A DNA stretch of 64,000 bases. Origin: DATFYM01 sp035315065 (GTDB lineage: Bacteria; Acidobacteriota; Terriglobia; UBA7540). The notes under the pieces are model-generated. The model did not search any database, had not been told where the DNA came from, and saw only the letters and a list, made by a program, of their open reading frames with translations. Position numbers and translations under genes: made by a program. The number at the start of each line of letters is the position of its first letter. Positions within the stretch are counted from its first letter, which is position 1. The stretch spans positions 8,287 to 72,286 of the forward strand of contig DATFYM010000146.1 in NCBI GenBank assembly GCA_035315065.1, in the 5' to 3' direction. This document shows, piece by piece, positions 8,301-18,800 of the stretch.

Positions 8301-9341
8301 GCCGTGGTTGGTGCCGATCCACAAGTCACCCGCGGCGTCGCGCACGATGCGCCATATCCCCGGATCGGCCAGCCCTTCGTCCTCGGCAAAACCCTGCCAC
8401 TGGTCACGTCCCAGCCAACGCGCCAAACCGTGCCCGCTATAACCAATCCAGATCGAACCCTCGCGATCTTCAAGAGCCGCGATCACTCCCGTATGCTCCA
8501 GGCCGCTTTCCACACCGTAGTTCCGGCAATCGTCGCCTTGGCATATCATCAACCCTGCGTCGTGCGGAATCAGCATCTGTCCGAGGCGGGTGGGCACCAA
8601 GTGCGTGCCGTGGGTGGAGGTCAACTGCGGAAGGCTGGGCGGGGCGTGAAAAGCTGCCCCGGCCGATTCACGCACCAGGACCCTGTCGTTGGACCGAATC
8701 CACAGGCGCCCGGCGGTGTCCTCCGCGATGCCCGCCCAGCGCCCCGGGGCCGCTCCATCCCTAACGGTCCATTCGCGCTCCCGTCCGTCCCGGAGTGAGC
8801 AGACTGCTGAACCGCAGCCAAACCAGACGGTCTTATCGGGCGCCACGTACACGCTGTAGGACGATCTTGGCGAGACGAGACGAGGGTGCCCGCCGCCCCG
8901 GAGGGGCAGCGAGCGCAGGCCGGCCGGCGTGGCCACGTACAGGTTCGCGGTGTCGCTCCCGATCACCTGACCGCTGTCCAATCCGACACCTTCAAAGCCC
9001 GGTACTGGAGCGAAGCGCTCCCCTGTCCACCGGTACAAGCCCAAGCCTGATCCGGCCCAGAACTGGCCATCGGGCGAGCTGTGCAGGGCGAGCGAGTCGC
9101 CCCTGGTCGCGACCGGGTCCGTACTGAAATGCCGAAATCGGTCGCCGTCGTAGCGGAAAAGACCACCCTCCGTGCTGACCCAAAGGAAACCGTCATGATC
9201 CTGATGTAGGCCGAGAACTGTGGGATTGGTCAAGCCCAGGTCGGCTCCGTACATTTGGAATTTCCAATGCTGCGCCCGCGCCGTCAAGGCGCAAAGCAAC
9301 CAGACCGTACTGAAAACCCAGATACGCGTCCTCATACCCAT
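5355..9341 (-). CDS. Propeller-sensing hybrid histidine kinase with two receiver domains
   Basis: A 1328-residue membrane sensor. Order: signal peptide (about 1-23, ends ARAQ); a periplasmic part of many two-component-regulator-propeller repeats (patterns such as DHDGFLWVSTEGGLFRYDG and GDLWIGTNHGLF) to about 640; a Y_Y_Y beta domain (about 650-720); one transmembrane helix about 723-742; coiled coil; HisKA with phospho-acceptor H804 in NMSHEIRTPMNG; HATPase with NLLGNSLKF, DTGVGIPPDK and FGGTGLGL; receiver 1 from residue 1040 with D1095; receiver 2 from 1183 with D1234 in LMDIQMPEMDG. These HTCS-like proteins sense oligosaccharides or other periplasmic ligands. There is no DNA-binding domain, so the output partner is elsewhere. 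It lies near malQ and the sugar transporter but is not clearly in their operon. Confidence 0.93.
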   Translation of the reverse strand: MGMRTRIWVFSTVWLLCALTARAQHWKFQMYGADLGLTNPTVLGLHQDHDGFLWVSTEGGLFRYDGDRFRHFSTDPVATRGDSLALHSSPDGQFWAGSGLGLYRWTGERFAPVPGFEGVGLDSGQVIGSDTANLYVATPAGLRSLPLRGGGHPRLVSPRSSYSVYVAPDKTVWFGCGSAVCSLRDGREREWTVRDGAAPGRWAGIAEDTAGRLWIRSNDRVLVRESAGAAFHAPPSLPQLTSTHGTHLVPTRLGQMLIPHDAGLMICQGDDCRNYGVESGLEHTGVIAALEDREGSIWIGYSGHGLARWLGRDQWQGFAEDEGLADPGIWRIVRDAAGDLWIGTNHGLFQGTQKSGRWRFHRTDAVGKLTVYGLAAETDGSLWVGTFQNPIPGLLRYYPQTHRKVLYPPSHPVPQFAISDIHRDPSGAIWVATTRGVMRLAPGGAKLESVPLPVDGARVEDVRTTGDSLFVASKKGLYIQQGVMRRLLTEADGLKDNWVQSVVISPDGALWIDYFSSTGITQVDFPGGKARLQHFTVDDGLPSNVVYSQFLDARHRHWLATDSGVAVYEGGHWTHYDTSDGLIWDDCNAHAYLAEADGTVWVGTSAGLSRFHPVVQPEPIQPATLITLVLRNDLATQDRDFDSSTHSLGLRFTMLSYRRNNPTFRYRIGTDSDPWTQTQAREVRFAELPAGSYRFEVQGEVEPGVWSRPALLRFRIRAPWWRTSWFLVLLVLTPPAIVVLLLRQRSLRQKQIQRSLEEAVTARTAELAQEKAHVEQEKARAEQETLRADAANRAKSEFLANMSHEIRTPMNGVLGMADLLLETELNAEQRDYATMVRASADSLLTVINDILDFSKIEAGKLELETIDFNLRGSIEPTLKTFAVRAHRKGLELNCNIDSDVPEDFAGDPSRLRQILINLLGNSLKFTERGEINLKVQRESDKEGATCLHFSVQDTGVGIPPDKQARIFEAFTQADGSTARRFGGTGLGLTISRRLVEMMGGRIWVESIPGQGSTFHFTAYFGVSQATAAAGPREAVQLTGMRVLVVDDNDTNRRLLGGLLAGWGMEPTLASSGAEALGKLARARAAGEPFRLVLTDADMPGMDGFELADEIRRNPGLSASIMMLTSAGQRGDAARCREVGLEGYLIKPVGQSELRDAILCVIGSKHGEAKPALVTRHSLRDEKRLRILLAEDNLVNQKLAARLLEKQGHHVSIAGNGREALEQLEKQGFDLVLMDIQMPEMDGFEAAAAIRESEKLTATHVPIIAMTAHAMQGDRERCLAAGMDGYVPKPIKLQELMEAIKNCSLQQPRPEEVTPEKLGLSPAALTPSV

Positions 9342-9822
9342 TCACATTGCCTTATCGGTCGAACGTGCCCGTCGCTTGAGTTCCTGTTCGACGAACCTCG
9401 TTGCGTCCAAGCATCGAAGGAGGAAGATCTCTTGACCGGAGTTTCCGTTTGTTTCCCGACGTTTCGCATTCTTCTCGGGCCTCTGCGTCTCTGCGTTGGA
9501 ACCCTTGCAATTGCCTCACAGCGCGGCCCTGCGGCCGCAACCAAAGACCTCAACACAGAGTTCACTGAGACTTCACCGAGGCCACGGAGAAGAAAGCCGA
9601 GAAAGAATGGGACCCCAGCTCTTCGTCTTCTCCGTGGCCTCGGTGGGCCCTCCGCGAACTCTGTGTTGGCTCTTGTTCTTGGTGGCTCGTGGAATCCGAA
9701 GCTCACATTCTTCGCGGTCCACAAAGAATTTGCGAGATAGTAGTGCACCTTGGGGGGGGCGCACCAGGAATCCAGCATATAATGTCTCTGTTTCAATCGA
9801 GATTTATCGCGGATTGTCGAGG
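9342..9822. other. Divergent intergenic region between the kinase and TPR genes, mostly repeat
   Basis: About 480 bases with no gene. Reading frames extending into it from the right (to 9496) are encoded by repeat sequence. The part up to 9500 contains CTCTGCGTCTCTGCGTTGG words; 9551-9669 is a long hairpin. The promoters of both flanking genes must lie here, but none was convincingly identified. Confidence 0.6.
9551..9669. repeat. Intergenic word-repeat hairpin (ACAGAG / CACGGAG words)
   Basis: Left arm 9551-9594 (CAACACAGAGTTCACTGAG, then CACCGAGGCCACGGAGAAG) pairs with right arm 9625-9669 with few mismatches. The loop is about 30 bases. It lies between two divergent genes, so it cannot be a simple terminator for both. 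Confidence 0.8.
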
Positions 9823-11246
<1,424 letters not shown>

Positions 11247-11253
11247 GTTTTGC

Positions 11254-12231
11254 CTACCTGGTTTTCTGCTCGCCGGCACTCTCCTCCTGCTCGTTTTCAC
11301 CCTTTTGCCACGTGGAATCGGGATTATATTCCTTCGTGGCTTTGGCTAGCACATCAGTCTTCCTGCCGAGGTCCTTCTGGTACACCACTCCATCCTGGTT
11401 AACGATGAATGTCATCACGCCAGACGACCGGTATTCAGCCGGATAGGCTACGAAAGCGAATCCCCCGGTCATTTTGCCGTCTACGATATAACTTTTCGCC
11501 CCGCCTGGGGCATTTTTACCCTGACCCGTGAGGATGTCGAAGTAGTAGCCGCGGTAAGGAGTGGGGGCGCCGTCTCGGCTTGGGGCATAGCCCTCGGCAA
11601 CGGCCGACGCCACCAGCGGCCCGATGGGGCTCTCAGGCCCGCCCTCAACAGCTTGCCAATAGAGGCCATTTTGCTGCCCGGGATCACTGAAGATTTTCTG
11701 GGCATACTCGTTGTTGTGGGCGGAGTAGTATTCCTTTTGCGCCGCCACCAACTCCTGGCAAACGCGAATGGCCGACATTTCATTCCGGCCAACTCGCCGG
11801 TACAAAATTTCTTTCTTGCCCGCGTCGGTGTCGAAATACCACCGATTACCTCTGTCCACGAGCGGTATGGGCATGGGCCAATTCTCCGCGCCGATATACA
11901 CGGTGATGGTTCCATCCGGTTCTTTCACCAGACGGTGCATTTGCTGATATTTCTCTACCATATTGGCGCGGTTCTGGGCGTCCTCGGTTTCGTCTCCCGA
12001 CGAGACGATTTGCTTTGCGTCTGGTCCGAGGATATCGAGCATCGCTTTTTCGTCATTATTCCGCGCGGCCGCGACGAGTGCGCTGCTCGCCTCTTCCGGC
12101 GATGGAAATGTTTTCTGGCCCCGTTGCTGTGCCAGGGAACGGGTGGCAAAGACCAGAAGGATTGCGACCGCGGCTAATTGAGGAAGATTGGCCAAATGAA
12201 ATTTGTCGAAACTCAACTTCGTTCGCCGCAT
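11254..12231 (-). CDS. DUF2950 family secreted protein
   Basis: A 325-residue protein with a signal segment (LPQLAAVAILLVFATRSLAQ). It continues with features I associate with DUF2950: FPSPEEASSALVAAARNNDE, LGPDAKQIVSSGDE, NWPMPIPLVDRGNRWYFDT, the GKKEILYRRVGRNE stretch, and PYRGYYFDILTGQGKNAPGG near the C-terminus. The function of the family is unknown; the periplasmic location is inferred from the signal peptide. It lies downstream of DUF3300 on the same strand with 155 bases between them (partly a hairpin). This pairing is common in other bacteria and suggests a joint envelope role. Confidence 0.9.
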   Translation of the reverse strand: MRRTKLSFDKFHLANLPQLAAVAILLVFATRSLAQQRGQKTFPSPEEASSALVAAARNNDEKAMLDILGPDAKQIVSSGDETEDAQNRANMVEKYQQMHRLVKEPDGTITVYIGAENWPMPIPLVDRGNRWYFDTDAGKKEILYRRVGRNEMSAIRVCQELVAAQKEYYSAHNNEYAQKIFSDPGQQNGLYWQAVEGGPESPIGPLVASAVAEGYAPSRDGAPTPYRGYYFDILTGQGKNAPGGAKSYIVDGKMTGGFAFVAYPAEYRSSGVMTFIVNQDGVVYQKDLGRKTDVLAKATKEYNPDSTWQKGENEQEESAGEQKTR

Positions 12232-12277
12232 AAGGCTTTCTCTCCATTTCTAAGAACTGCCGAATCGCAGATTGACC

Positions 12278-12391
12278 ATTGACGATTGGAAACAGCTAGC
12301 TTTCAGCTATCAGCGGTCAGCTCTCAGCACGAAAGTCCGGTTCTTGCTGATAGCTGAAGGCTGAAAGCTGATTGCTTTTCCAATCGTCAAT
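12278..12391. repeat. Word-repeat hairpin (ATCAGCTTTCAGC word), orientation A
   Basis: Left arm 12278-12314 (ATTGACGATTGG, then GCTAGCTTTCAGCTATCAGC) pairs with 12346-12391. The loop AGCACGAAAGTCCGGTTCTT is the reverse complement of the loop in the hairpin at 22641-22734, so these are two copies of one element in opposite orientation. The right arm covers the stop codon of the DUF3300 gene. Confidence 0.85.
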
Positions 12392-13484
12392 GCCTGCCAC
12401 CGCCGCCGTGAAATCCGCCGCCGCCGAAGCTGGCGCTTCCCCTTGACGAATAGCTCCTTGCCTCTCCGCCACGCTCGTAGTGGCTGAAGGTGCCTGAGCG
12501 GGTCCCGCTCTGGCCGCGGGGTTCAGCGTAGCCTCGAGCAGCACGGTGGTTCCCATTGAAAGGCTCTGGTCCGCGACGGTTGAAACCTCCGCCGCGCGCG
12601 CCCCCGCCCCGGTAGTAGCCGTTCCGGTTGTAGAACGTGTTGCTCCGGGAGTAGTACCTGCCGTGGTCAAAGGTTGCGTAATGGTTGTGCCAGTCGAACC
12701 CCCAACGATTCCAGCCCCAGCCAAAACCTTCGAAGAAGCCGATTCCGAAGCCGACCCCGAACGAGAGGTACGGGCCGTCATACCAAATTCCGGGATACGG
12801 GTACCAAAAGGGCCACGGGTCGATTGGATATCCGTATACCACCCAAGGGTCGTAGGCCGGAACGTAAACGATTTCGGGGTTGGCCGGCTCCACAACGATG
12901 GTCGAGCCCTGCGTCGTTACCACTTGCTGCGGCGTCGTCTTGAGATTTCCGGCTTGATCCGCTTTTTGGCGCATTACCTGTATGGCATCCATCACCGCCT
13001 GTTCCTGATTGTAGTAGGCATCGCCTAGAGACGAAGTCCACGAGAGGTTCTTATCCATATTTCCCAGGACGGATGGAAAGGCAGTGAGGGCTTTGACGCT
13101 GGGGTCCCAGGGTTGTTGGTCCGCCGCTTGAGCCAAAGCCTCGCCCTGTAAACCAGGATGTGCTTGCAGCCATCGGTCGGCCTCGACCACTTGCTCGGGA
13201 AACGTGGACGCCGCCAGGATCTGCGCCACCAGCGAATCCGGATACAGCGCGATAGGCGCTACCAATTGCTGCAACTGCTCGGGAGTCTCTAGCATGTACG
13301 GCGGCGCCGGCGCGGTCTGTGCCGGGGCCTGTGGCGGGGCCTGTGTCGGGGATTGTTCGTCTTGATAAGCGGCCAGGCCCTGAGGCCAAGTCGCGAACAA
13401 CAAGCCCAGCGACAACAGGGAAACCAAAATCTGCTTGCCTAATCGAGGCCTGGGGAACCCGGCGGCGCCTCCGAAAGTGTTCAT
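12387..13484 (-). CDS. DUF3300 family secreted protein
   Basis: A 365-residue protein. The start at 13484 (MNTFGGAAGF) was chosen because AGGAGG lies nine bases upstream; the frame runs on to 13562 without such a site. After a signal sequence (QILVSLLSLGLLFATWPQGLAA) and a Pro/Gln-rich stretch comes the DUF3300 core: LQQLVAPIALYPDSLVAQIL, ASTFPEQVVEADRWLQAHP, PWDPSVKALTAFPSVLGNM and PANPEIVYVPAYDPWVVYG. The tail is rich in Gly, Tyr, Arg and His, low in complexity and probably disordered. Function unknown. It precedes DUF2950 on the same strand. Confidence 0.9.
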   Translation of the reverse strand: MNTFGGAAGFPRPRLGKQILVSLLSLGLLFATWPQGLAAYQDEQSPTQAPPQAPAQTAPAPPYMLETPEQLQQLVAPIALYPDSLVAQILAASTFPEQVVEADRWLQAHPGLQGEALAQAADQQPWDPSVKALTAFPSVLGNMDKNLSWTSSLGDAYYNQEQAVMDAIQVMRQKADQAGNLKTTPQQVVTTQGSTIVVEPANPEIVYVPAYDPWVVYGYPIDPWPFWYPYPGIWYDGPYLSFGVGFGIGFFEGFGWGWNRWGFDWHNHYATFDHGRYYSRSNTFYNRNGYYRGGGARGGGFNRRGPEPFNGNHRAARGYAEPRGQSGTRSGTFSHYERGGEARSYSSRGSASFGGGGFHGGGGRH

Positions 13485-13632
13485 GCTCCTGAACCTCCTC
13501 TGCATCCTCATTGCTCCCGGCCTCCGAAAGATAAGATGAGCAAGACACGGCTTCGGCTGCAATTGGCCCTTCCCGGCTCTCAGTTAGTTCTCAGAAGGTG
13601 TGAAAAAATGCTCTTCGCCCCGAAGGGGAGAA

Positions 13633-13737
13633 AGAGAGTAGCCCAGGGCGCCAGCCCTGGGATCAGATGCCCCCAAAAACCGCAAAACCTATAATTTGCC
13701 GGCATTCTCCCAGGGCTGGCGCCCTGCGCTACTCTCT
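13633..13737. repeat. GC-rich 30-bp inverted repeat (AGTAGCCCAGGGCGCC type)
   Basis: Arms 13633-13662 and 13708-13737 pair at 29 of 30 positions, with a 45-base loop. The outer sequence GAAGGGGAGAAAGAGAGTAG recurs in near-identical form just after brnA (58588-58610), where only the left part is present. No transposase is nearby. The size (105 bp) and arms fit a REP- or MITE-like non-autonomous element. Confidence 0.8.
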
Positions 13738-13798
13738 ATCGGCCTGCGGGCCTTCCTTCCAAGAAGGAAGATTACCCAGATTGTTAAAGCCCCCGCCA

Positions 13799-13823
13799 GT
13801 GTGGCAAAATGCCACACTTTTTT
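13799..13823 (+). terminator. Hairpin plus T run (GTGTGGCA-AAA-TGCCACAC)
   Basis: A perfect 8-bp stem with an AAA loop (13799-13817) is followed by six T residues. It has the form of an intrinsic terminator for plus-strand transcription, but the palindrome could equally be an operator. It is conserved at 63150-63172 in the second copy of the flanking repeat. Confidence 0.5.
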
Positions 13824-13955
13824 CACTTTTTGGACCTGCGTCTCCCACTTGGCCCTCCAACTAACTGATTCCACGATAGAAAAATAAAGTGTCTGATTTG
13901 TCTCATTTGTCTCCATTGTCTCATTTCTTTGTGTCCATGCTGGTAGTTGTGGAGA

Positions 13956-14048
13956 ATTGAGTCATTGAGCCATTGATTCATTGACTCATTGAAAACAAAG
14001 GACTTCTTGTCTTTCAATGGTTCAATGAATCAATGAGTAAATGAGTCG
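13956..14048. repeat. Word-repeat hairpin (CATTGA word)
   Basis: Left arm 13956-13992 (ATTGAGTC.ATTGAGCC.ATTGATTC) pairs with right arm 14013-14047; the loop is about 20 bases. It lies just before the ribosome-binding site of the STGPR-family gene. Confidence 0.8.
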
Positions 14049-14084
14049 ATCTCTCACTAATTCAACCACTTAGGAGAGATGAGT

Positions 14085-15084
14085 ATGGGTTTAGTCAAAT
14101 CACCTGATGTTACCCCAAAAAAGGCTGCCGCCAACCGGCAGAACTCCCAACACTCCACCGGACCTCGTTCCGAGGCCGGCAAGCAAAACTCCAGCCTTAA
14201 CGGCTTAGTCCACGGGATTTACTCAAAACACCCGCACCTACGGCGCGATGATCGTGCTGGGCGAGGCCCCCCTCGACTTCGAGAGCCTCCGCGCCCGCCT
14301 CCATCGCCGCTGGGGCTGTGGCCTGGATCCCCTCATCGACGTCGAAACCGACGAACTGGCCTGGCTCCTCTGGCGCAAGCAGCGGGTGGAGCGGGCCCGC
14401 GACTGCATGCTGGTGGCCCGCAAAGAGCATGCCGACACCGAGGGTCGCCGTCGGGAGCGGGAGCACGTCCGTGACACGGTGGACCTGGAGGAGGCGGCGC
14501 GCATCGGTTTGCGGCGCATAAAGGACTCCCCGGCGGCCTTCGAGCAGACGCTGACGGTGCTCTCGGTGCTCCAGGAGGACGCCGAGCGGCGCGAGTTCAC
14601 GCACGACCACGCCACGCACCTGGCGTTTCTCTACGGGGAGGAGCCCGACGGCCAGGGGTTGACGATAAAGCACATCTTCCGCACGTTGTCGCAACCGGGG
14701 GCCGAGAGCGAGAAGCGGAACCGGGAGAAGGAGCGCAAGATTCTGCTGCAGGCGCTGGAAATCGAAAGGGAGCAGGTGGTGGAAGAATACCTGCAGTTCC
14801 GGCGGGACCGCATCGAATTGACGCCCTGGGTGAAGGGAGGGATGCTGGCTGCGGACGAAGAGACACGGTGGATCGTGAGGGAAGCGGCGTCGCTGGACCG
14901 GACGATCGACCGCAAGATCAAGCTGCTGATGGACTTGCGGAAAGACCTGCGGCAGCAGATGAAGTGGGAGGCGGAAGACAGGTGTCAGGGGTCGGATGCC
15001 GGGGACCAGGTGGCAGAAGCGGAAGAGAGGGATGAGGCGCCGGGTGTAAGGGACCGAAAGTCCTGCGGCCGGACCCGTCGTTAG
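14085..15084 (+). pseudogene. STGPR-motif family gene, +1 frameshifted
   Basis: ATG 14085 is eight bases after AGGAG; the ATG at 14079 is too close. The N-terminus PKKAAANRQNSQHSTGPRSE continues AGKQNSSLNGLVHGIYS, a variant of the widespread 'ANR.NA..STGPRT..GK..S..NALKHGL' module of unknown function. At about 14224-14231 one extra base, compared with copy 2 (TACTCAAAACACCCG versus TACTCCCAAACCCG), shifts the frame. The rest continues in the next frame from 14233 to 15084 (MIVLGEAPLDFESLRARLHR...). That part is long, charged and helical: LDPLIDVETDELAWLLWRKQ, then RRREREHVRDTV, then a coiled-coil C-terminus. It is either a true frameshift or a single-base error in the sequence. Confidence 0.7.
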
Positions 15085-15831
15085 CATCGCGCCGACCTCG
15101 ACCACGGCTCGATCTGCGGACGAAAGCGAGCCAACCGGCATCAGAAACGAGGCCGACGCGGGGCAAGGCGAGGATTTGTAGGGCCGAACGGCGTTCGGCC
15201 CAGCGTGGGCGAGACGCCCGCGCAGATGTCGGCCTCTGGGCCTGGGCGCGAATTGTGCCGGGCAAGGATCGATGGCACCCGTGTGCCGAGAGAAGGGATT
15301 CCCTTGCCTGGTTTCGTCGGGACGGAGGTCAGGAGCTGCGGATTGGGGATCGAAGATGCCCGTGGGTGGTGAAAGAAAAGCGAAAGTTGAGGGCGAGAGG
15401 TCTGAAGAGGTTCGAAAGTCAAGAGTTAATACTCTAGAGTGGACGCTGCCTTGGCCCTCGACTTTGACTTCAGACTACCGACTGTTTTTTTGGCAAGGGA
15501 AGCCACGATGTTATTGAAAACAAATAAGGCGGCCTGCGGTATTACCGCCTTCCAGCCGGGGACACAGTCTCGGCTATCGGGCAGCAGTGCCTGAAGAGTG
15601 GATTTGCGTCTCGTGTTATGTCTCAGAAGTCGTCAATAAGATTGCTCCACGGAGCGGGCGAAAGATCCCTCGTTACGCTTTTATTCAAAATGGTTATGGT
15701 GCCGATTCGGTCGTAAAAAGGGTTGACTTCAGCAATCGAGTGCGCTATAGGTATCGGGTCGGTCGGGTTCGGGTCTGGAAACTCCATGTTGTTCAACTAT
15801 TCCGGCACCACAGTGCCAGCGGAGGTTTAGC
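15085..15831. other. Long non-coding region upstream of the TonB receptor
   Basis: About 750 bases with no supported gene. It holds a perfect 9-bp hairpin (GGGCCGAAC-GGC-GTTCGGCCC, 15181-15201) and a shorter one around 15531-15552 (AAGGCGG ... CCGCCTT). The first part may be decayed 3' sequence of the STGPR element. The region before 15830 is AT-richer and should carry the receptor promoter, but no clear boxes were chosen. Confidence 0.5.
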
Positions 15832-18800
15832 ATGACTTGTAGGCGAGCGGCTCTTGCTACCCTTTTCTGCTTTGCAGTCATTCTTGTGGGTTCACCACTC
15901 TTTGGCCAAGCCACCGGGACCCTTTCCGGCACGGTTCAGGACCGCTCCGGGGCGGCTTTGCCCGGAGCCGCCGTCACCGCTACCTCGCAGGAGACCGGCG
16001 TCCCCCGCGAAACCAAGACGGATGGCACCGGTCACTTCCTGCTCCCCCTCCTGCCGATCGGCACCTATTCGATCAAGGTCACGGCCGCAGGCTTTCAACC
16101 GGTGGAGCAGAAAGACCTTACCCTTCAGGTGGATGAGACGCGCGAAGTGGACTTCTCACTCGCGCCGGCCACCCTTCAGCAGACCGTCGAGGTGTCGGCT
16201 ACGGCCGTAGCGGTGGAAACCGCCAACGCAACCCTGGGCCAGGTGATCACCTCACAGCAGGTGGCCGAGCTTCCCCTCAACGGCCGGGACTTTGTCCAGT
16301 TGGCCACGCTGGGGCCGGGTACCGTATCGGAGACCAACCCCAACAGTTTCTTCACCACCGGCGGCAGCAGCGAGGTGGCCATTCGCGGCTCTTTCTCGCT
16401 GTCGGTCGGGGGATCGCGGGCCAACAGCACAGACTGGCTTCTCGACGGAGTGGATAACAACGAATTGACCGCGGGAGGAATCGCCATCCTGCCGGATATC
16501 GACGCCCTCCAAGAGTTCAAGGTCCTCACCTACGACTACTCGGCGGAATACGGCACCCGGGGCGGACCGACCGTACTACTGACCACCAAGAGCGGAAGCA
16601 ACGACTTTCACGGCTCCCTGTTTGAATTCCTGCGCAACACCAGCCTCGATGCGCGCGACTTCTTTGCGCCTAATCGCGGCGAGTTCAAGCAGAACCAGTT
16701 CGGCGGCACGCTCGGCGGTCCCATCAAAAAGGACAAGACGTTCTTCTTCCTCGATTACCAAGGCAAGCGCAGCCTCGAGGGCATCACCTTCCTGGGAACC
16801 GTCCCGACCGCGAAAGAGCGAACCGGCGACTTCTCTGAGGCGTTCCTCGGTATCTCCCAACTGTACAACCCTTACAGCACTACGACGGTGGGCGGCGTAA
16901 CCACCCGCCAGCCCTTTATGTGCGATGCCGGAGGCAATCCATTGCCCACCAATGCCAATGGTATCCAGGCCGCAGGCACGGCTTGCAACAAGATTCCGGC
17001 CAGCCTGATCAATCCCATCGCCGCGCAAATGGCTAATCTCTACCCCTCTCCCAACATTGCGGGCACGCTGGTCAACGACTACAGCAACGTTCCCGTGCGA
17101 AATTTCAAGGAAGGCGAGGCCGACCTGCGGCTGGACCACAACTTCTCCAGCCGGGACTCGCTATACGCGCGCTTCAGCTACGACCAGGCGACTGACTATC
17201 AGCCGGGCGGGTCGCCGGGGTTTGCCGAAGCCGGCGCCTTCGCCAGTACGCAGAGCCTCGCCGACCACAGTCGTAACGCCGCGCTTTCCGAGACTCACGT
17301 TTTCTCACCGAACACCCTCAACAAAGTGACGGCTGGCTTCAACCGCGATTTTAACCACATCCTTTCCTACGGCACCGGATCGTGCGAGTCGCAAAAGCTC
17401 GGAATCCCCGGCGCCAACCTGGGCGGAGTGAGTTGTGGGCTGGTGTCGACGGAAGTCAGCGGCGCGTACTGGCCTCTGGGCGACCGGGGCTATACGCCGT
17501 TTCAAGGCGGGACCAACGTGTTCTCCATCTCCGACTCCTTCGATATGATTCGGGGCAAACACGAGATGACGTTCGGCGGGCAAATCCGGGCCAACCAGAT
17601 GAACGTGCTGGCGGAGGGTTTCCAGGACGGGTTCTGGATCTTCACTAATGGCTGGACAGCATCGCCGGCGGGAGCCGGCGGTGACAATATGGCGGATTTC
17701 TTGCTGGGCTTGGCCGATCTCGCTCTTCACGATCAGAACTTCCAGGGTCCCACCACCGGCCGGCGATGGAAGATGTACCGTCCGTACTTTCAGGACAATT
17801 GGCGCGTCTCGCCCAACCTCACAGTCAACCTCGGTTTGGCTTGGGCCATCGTGACGCCGATCAGCGAAGAGGCTAATCGCGAGTCGAACTTTGACTACCA
17901 AACCGGCCAATGGTTTGTTGCCGGGAGGAACTCAGGTTCTCATGTTGGCGTCGCCACCGACCTCACCGCCTTCGAGCCACGCCTCGGGATTGCCTGGAGC
18001 CCGCGCGGAGATCGCAAGACTTCCGTCCGCCTGGGATACTCGATCTATCATGACTCCTCGTGGAACCAGGGCGCCCAAGGCTTGTGGCAGAATCCACCCT
18101 ACTGGGAAGAGTCCGCTAACGGCAGTTTCTTTGCCGACGGAAACCTCACGCCCGCCCAGGGGTACAACATTTCGCAAGGCTTTGCTATCCTGACGGAACC
18201 CCCCGGCACTTCCGGGTTCGGAGGCAATTGGAATGCCCAGAACCTCAACTTCAAGCAGGGCCGTATCCAGCAGTTTAATCTCAATATCGAGCGCCAACTC
18301 CCCGGCGACGTCCTCTTAACCGTGGGCTACGCGGGTGCGCGCAGCAACCACTTGCTGAGCGACGATTTCAACGTCAACATCGGCTCCCCAACGGCTTGCG
18401 GCACCGTGTCTGGCTATACCCTTGGTTGCGGGGCTCCTCCTGCTCCCTGGGGCGGTTTTACCGACGTCTACGACATCTTCGATAACGGCCACTCGCGGTA
18501 CGACTCCTTGCAGGTGAGAGCCGAGACCAAGAGCAGCCACGGACTTTACGGCTTGGTGAGCTACACCTACTCCAAGGACTTTGACAGCGGGATGCCGGAC
18601 GGCCTCGGGAGCAACATCGGCGCCCTTTATTACCCGCTGCCGGGCGCAGCCACCATGGACAAAGGCTTTTCGCAAATCGATCTCACGCATAACTTCACCG
18701 CCAGCGTGGTTTACGATTTGCCGTTCGGGAAGGGCAAGCACTGGGGGAGCAATTGGGCCGGAGCCACCAACGCATTATTCGGCGGCTGGGAGCTGACCGT

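Larger units (their letters stand above)
13798..14561 (+). repeat. Dispersed direct repeat, copy 1 (leader plus STGPR gene 5' part)
   Basis: From the GTGTGGCA palindrome to the middle of the STGPR-family gene, this stretch matches 63149-63861 in the same order: palindrome, CACTTTTTG.ACC, CTTGGCCCTCCAA, AAATAAAGTGTCT, tandem GTCTCATTT copies, the CATTGA-word hairpin and the coding part. Copy 2 lacks about 60 bases around the start codon. The conservation covers non-coding and coding parts, so the unit was duplicated as a block. Confidence 0.8.

Noticed and set aside
9496..9822. N-terminal extension of the TPR protein
   Set aside because: The extension is translated repeat DNA; a signal peptide starts right after the ATG at 9823.
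15141..15835. Several 60-115 residue frames before the first TonB receptor
   Set aside because: Composition is low in complexity, there are no ribosome-binding sites, and no family pattern is visible.
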